NCBI GenBank assembly: GCA_901472455.1
Contig: LR590464.1
Span: 3,224,001-3,288,000, forward strand
Reading direction: 5' to 3'
DNA from: Leclercia adecarboxylata
GTDB lineage: Bacteria > Pseudomonadota > Gammaproteobacteria > Enterobacterales > Enterobacteriaceae
DNA length: 64,000 nt
Below, in pieces: positions 61,161 to 64,000 of the stretch. Both the position numbers and the translations under genes were made by a program. The notes under the pieces were generated by a model. It had not been told where the DNA came from. It did no database searches and saw only the letters and a program-made list of their open reading frames with translations. The first letter of the stretch is position 1, and each line of letters opens with the position of its first letter.

Positions 61161-64000
61161 TGCAGGTGATGCCCCCGAGTTCTACAGGCGGGCCGTCACG
61201 TCTGTTTATCCTGCGCCCTGTCGCCACGACGCTGCTGATGGTGGCGATCCTGCTGGCAGGGATTATCGGCTACCGCTTCCTGCCCGTATCCGCCCTGCCG
61301 GAAGTGGATTACCCCACCATTCAGGTCGTAACCCTCTACCCTGGCGCCAGCCCGGATGTGGTGACCTCGGCCATTACCGCTCCGCTGGAGCGCCAGTTTG
61401 GCCAGATGTCGGGCCTGAAGCAGATGTCCTCCCAAAGCGCGGGCGGCGCGTCGGTGGTGACGCTGCAGTTCCAGCTCAGCCTGTCGCTGGATGTTGCCGA
61501 GCAGGAGGTGCAGGCCGCGATCAACGCCGCCACCAACCTGCTGCCCTCCGACCTGCCTAACCCGCCGGTCTACAGCAAAGTGAACCCGGCGGATCCGCCG
61601 ATCATGACCCTTGCCGTCACCTCCTCCGCCATGCCGATGACCCAGGTCGAAGACATGGTGGAAACCCGCGTGGCGCAGAAGATTTCCCAGGTTTCCGGCG
61701 TCGGGCTGGTTACGCTGTCCGGCGGCCAGCGTCCGGCGGTGCGCGTCAAACTGAATGCCCAGGCGATCGCCTCCCTCGGGCTGACCAGCGAAACCATCCG
61801 CACCGCCATCAGCAACGCCAACGTTAACTCAGCGAAAGGCTCACTCGATGGCCCAAACCGGGCGGTAACGCTGTCCGCTAACGATCAGATGCAATCTGCC
61901 GACGAATACCGTCAGCTGATTGTCGCGTACCAGAACGGAGCGGCGATCCGCTTAGGGGATGTCTCCACCGTCGAGCAAGGGGCAGAAAACAGCTGGCTCG
62001 GGGCGTGGGCCAACAAGCAGCAGGCGATCGTGATGAACGTGCAGCGCCAGCCGGGGGCGAATATCATTGATACCGCCGACAGCATTCGTGCCATGCTGCC
62101 AACGCTTATCGACAGCCTGCCGAAATCGGTCAGCGTCAAGGTGCTGTCGGATCGCACCACCAACATTCGCGCCTCGGTCAGCGATACCCAGTTTGAGTTG
62201 ATGCTGGCGATTGCGCTGGTGGTGATGATCATCTACCTGTTCCTGCGCAACGTTCCGGCGACCATTATTCCCGCTGTGGCGGTGCCGCTCTCGCTGGTGG
62301 GCACCTTCGCGGTGATGGTGTTCCTCGACTTCTCGATCAACAACCTGACGCTGATGGCCCTGACCATCGCCACCGGCTTTGTGGTGGATGACGCCATCGT
62401 GGTGATCGAAAACATCTCCCGCTATATCGAAAAAGGGGAAAAGCCGCTGGCGGCGGCGTTGAAAGGCGCGGGCGAGATCGGCTTCACCATTATCTCCCTC
62501 ACCTTCTCGCTGATTGCGGTGCTGATCCCGCTGCTGTTTATGGGGGATATCGTCGGGCGTCTGTTCCGTGAGTTTGCCGTCACCCTGGCGGTGGCCATTT
62601 TGATCTCGGCGGTGGTGTCCTTGACCCTGACGCCAATGATGTGCGCGCGCATGCTGAGTCATGAATCCCTGCGCAAGCAGAACCGTTTTTCCCGCGCCTC
62701 GGAACGTATGTTCGAGCGGATTATTGCCGCCTACGGCCGTATGCTGACAAAAGTGCTGAACCACCCCTGGGCCACCCTTGGCGTGGCGCTGGGCACCCTG
62801 GCCCTGAGCGTGCTGCTGTGGGTGATGATCCCGAAAGGCTTCTTCCCGATCCAGGATAACGGCATTATCCAGGGTACTCTACAGGCGCCGCAGTCGGTGT
62901 CCTTTGCCAGCATGGCGCAGCGCCAGCAGGCGGTCTCGGACGTTATCATGAAGGATCCGGCGGTGGAGAGCCTGACGTCGTTTGTCGGCGTCGATGGCAC
63001 CAACCCGTCACTGAACAGCGCCCGCCTGCAGATCAACCTCAAGCCGCTGGACGATCGCGACGATCGGGTTAATAAGGTTATCGAACGACTCCAGCATGCG
63101 GTGGCAAAAATCCCGGGTGTGGCGTTGTATCTGCAGCCCACGCAGGATCTGACCATCGACACCACGGTGAGCCGCACCCAGTATCAGTTCACCTTGCAGG
63201 CCACCAGCCTGGATGCCCTTAGCACCTGGGTGCCGCAACTGGTGGATGAACTTAAGCAGCTGCCGCAGCTCTCGGATGTCAGCAGCGACTGGCAGGACAA
63301 AGGGCTGGCGGCGTACATCAACGTCGATCGCGACAGCGCCAGCCGTCTGGGGATCTCCATGGCGGATGTGGACAACGCGCTGTACAACGCCTTCGGCCAG
63401 CGCCTGATCTCCACCATCTACACCCAGGCCAACCAGTACCGGGTGGTGCTGGAGCACGATACGCGGCAGACGCCAGGCCTGGCAGCCCTTGACTCCGTGC
63501 GCCTGACCAGCAGCAGCGGCGGCATTGTGCCCCTGAGCGCCATTGCCAAAGTTGAGGAGCGCTATACCCCGCTGGCGGTAAACCATCTGGATCAGTTCCC
63601 GTCCACCACCATTTCGTTCAACGTCCCGGATGATTACTCGCTGGGCGAAGCGGTGCAGGCGATTACCGATGCAGAGAAAAACCTCAGCTTCCCGACGGAC
63701 ATCCAGACCAAATTCCAGGGCAGTACGCTCGCCTTCCAGGCGGCACTGGGTAGCACTGTCTGGCTGATTGTCGCCGCAGTGGTGGCGATGTACATCGTGC
63801 TGGGGGGTGCTGTACGAGAGCTTTATCCACCCGATTACCATTCTCTCTACCCTGCCGACCGCAGGCGTGGGTGCCCTGCTGGCGCTGATGCTGGCGGGCA
63901 GCGAGCTGGACGTGATTGCGATCATCGGCATCATCCTGCTGATCGGTATCGTCAAGAAGAACGCCATCATGATGATCGACTTTGCCCTTGCCGCCGAGCG
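61160..64000 (+). CDS. mdtB: Multidrug efflux RND transporter subunit MdtB (partial, one frameshift)
   Basis: Inner-membrane RND pump subunit. The ATG at 61160 ([27 protein letters not shown]) precedes the first membrane helix. RND motifs include [44 protein letters not shown] with the proton-relay Asp pair, and TPMMCARM. An extra G at 63802-63807 shifts the frame; [26 protein letters not shown] and [19 protein letters not shown] follow. The gene runs past the window; about 90 residues are missing. Confidence 0.95.
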   Translation, partial: MQVMPPSSTGGPSRLFILRPVATTLLMVAILLAGIIGYRFLPVSALPEVDYPTIQVVTLYPGASPDVVTSAITAPLERQFGQMSGLKQMSSQSAGGASVVTLQFQLSLSLDVAEQEVQAAINAATNLLPSDLPNPPVYSKVNPADPPIMTLAVTSSAMPMTQVEDMVETRVAQKISQVSGVGLVTLSGGQRPAVRVKLNAQAIASLGLTSETIRTAISNANVNSAKGSLDGPNRAVTLSANDQMQSADEYRQLIVAYQNGAAIRLGDVSTVEQGAENSWLGAWANKQQAIVMNVQRQPGANIIDTADSIRAMLPTLIDSLPKSVSVKVLSDRTTNIRASVSDTQFELMLAIALVVMIIYLFLRNVPATIIPAVAVPLSLVGTFAVMVFLDFSINNLTLMALTIATGFVVDDAIVVIENISRYIEKGEKPLAAALKGAGEIGFTIISLTFSLIAVLIPLLFMGDIVGRLFREFAVTLAVAILISAVVSLTLTPMMCARMLSHESLRKQNRFSRASERMFERIIAAYGRMLTKVLNHPWATLGVALGTLALSVLLWVMIPKGFFPIQDNGIIQGTLQAPQSVSFASMAQRQQAVSDVIMKDPAVESLTSFVGVDGTNPSLNSARLQINLKPLDDRDDRVNKVIERLQHAVAKIPGVALYLQPTQDLTIDTTVSRTQYQFTLQATSLDALSTWVPQLVDELKQLPQLSDVSSDWQDKGLAAYINVDRDSASRLGISMADVDNALYNAFGQRLISTIYTQANQYRVVLEHDTRQTPGLAALDSVRLTSSSGGIVPLSAIAKVEERYTPLAVNHLDQFPSTTISFNVPDDYSLGEAVQAITDAEKNLSFPTDIQTKFQGSTLAFQAALGSTVWLIVAAVVAMYIVLGGAVRELYPPDYHSLYPADRRRGCPAGADAGGQRAGRDCDHRHHPADRYRQEERHHDDRLCPCRRA

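Overview
This window is a chromosomal segment of an Enterobacteriaceae member. Gene order (yeeY-yeeZ-hisLGDCBHAFI-wzz-uge-ugd-gnd-O-antigen genes-rmlADB-galF-wcaM...wza-yegH-asmA-dcd-udk-dgcE-alkA-yegD-mdtAB) and protein similarity match the his/O-antigen/colanic-acid region of Escherichia, Salmonella and especially the Enterobacter/Leclercia/Lelliottia group. A uge-type epimerase beside ugd, and yegD directly followed by mdtA, favour that group. The species cannot be fixed from the sequence alone.

Layout. 1-1499: yeeY (LysR, cut by the window edge) and yeeZ. 1606-8919: the histidine operon with its promoter, a seven-His leader peptide, an attenuator and a terminal hairpin. 8926-13977: wzz, uge, ugd and gnd. 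14102-20557: an AT-rich O-antigen block on the minus strand (wzx, two GT2 and two GT4 glycosyltransferases, wzy). 20778-23696: rmlA, rmlD and rmlB, with no rmlC. A JUMPstart/ops element lies upstream of rmlB, then galF. 25146-47732: the complete colanic acid operon wza-wzb-wzc-wcaABCDEF-gmd-fcl-gmm-wcaI-cpsB-cpsG-wcaJ-wzxC-wcaK-wcaL-wcaM on the minus strand, headed by its own JUMPstart and an RcsAB-like box. 48425-64000: yegH, a tandem-repeat array, asmA-dcd, udk, dgcE, alkA, yegD, mdtA and the start of mdtB.

How the genes work together. RmlA/B/D make dTDP-deoxyhexose. Ugd and Uge make UDP-GlcA and UDP-GalA. CpsG, CpsB, Gmd, Fcl and Gmm make and balance GDP-mannose and GDP-fucose. WcaJ and the Wca glycosyltransferases assemble the colanic acid unit, WzxC flips it, WcaD polymerises it, and Wza/Wzb/Wzc export it. 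The O-unit follows Wzx/Wzy/Wzz logic and has no initiating transferase inside the locus. DgcE is a c-di-GMP synthase, and MdtAB belongs to the BaeR-controlled efflux pump.

The dominant oddity is that more than half of the genes, including housekeeping ones such as hisD, udk, yegD and mdtB, carry one or more 1-bp indels, mostly in homopolymers. This looks like uncorrected sequencing error rather than mass pseudogenisation, so broken genes are given here over their full reconstructed extent. The most interesting real structures are an ERIC element inserted exactly at the gmm/wcaI junction, a seven-copy about 67-bp tandem array between yegH and asmA, and an O-antigen locus with rmlBDA but no rmlC. 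I found no wholly new multi-gene system.
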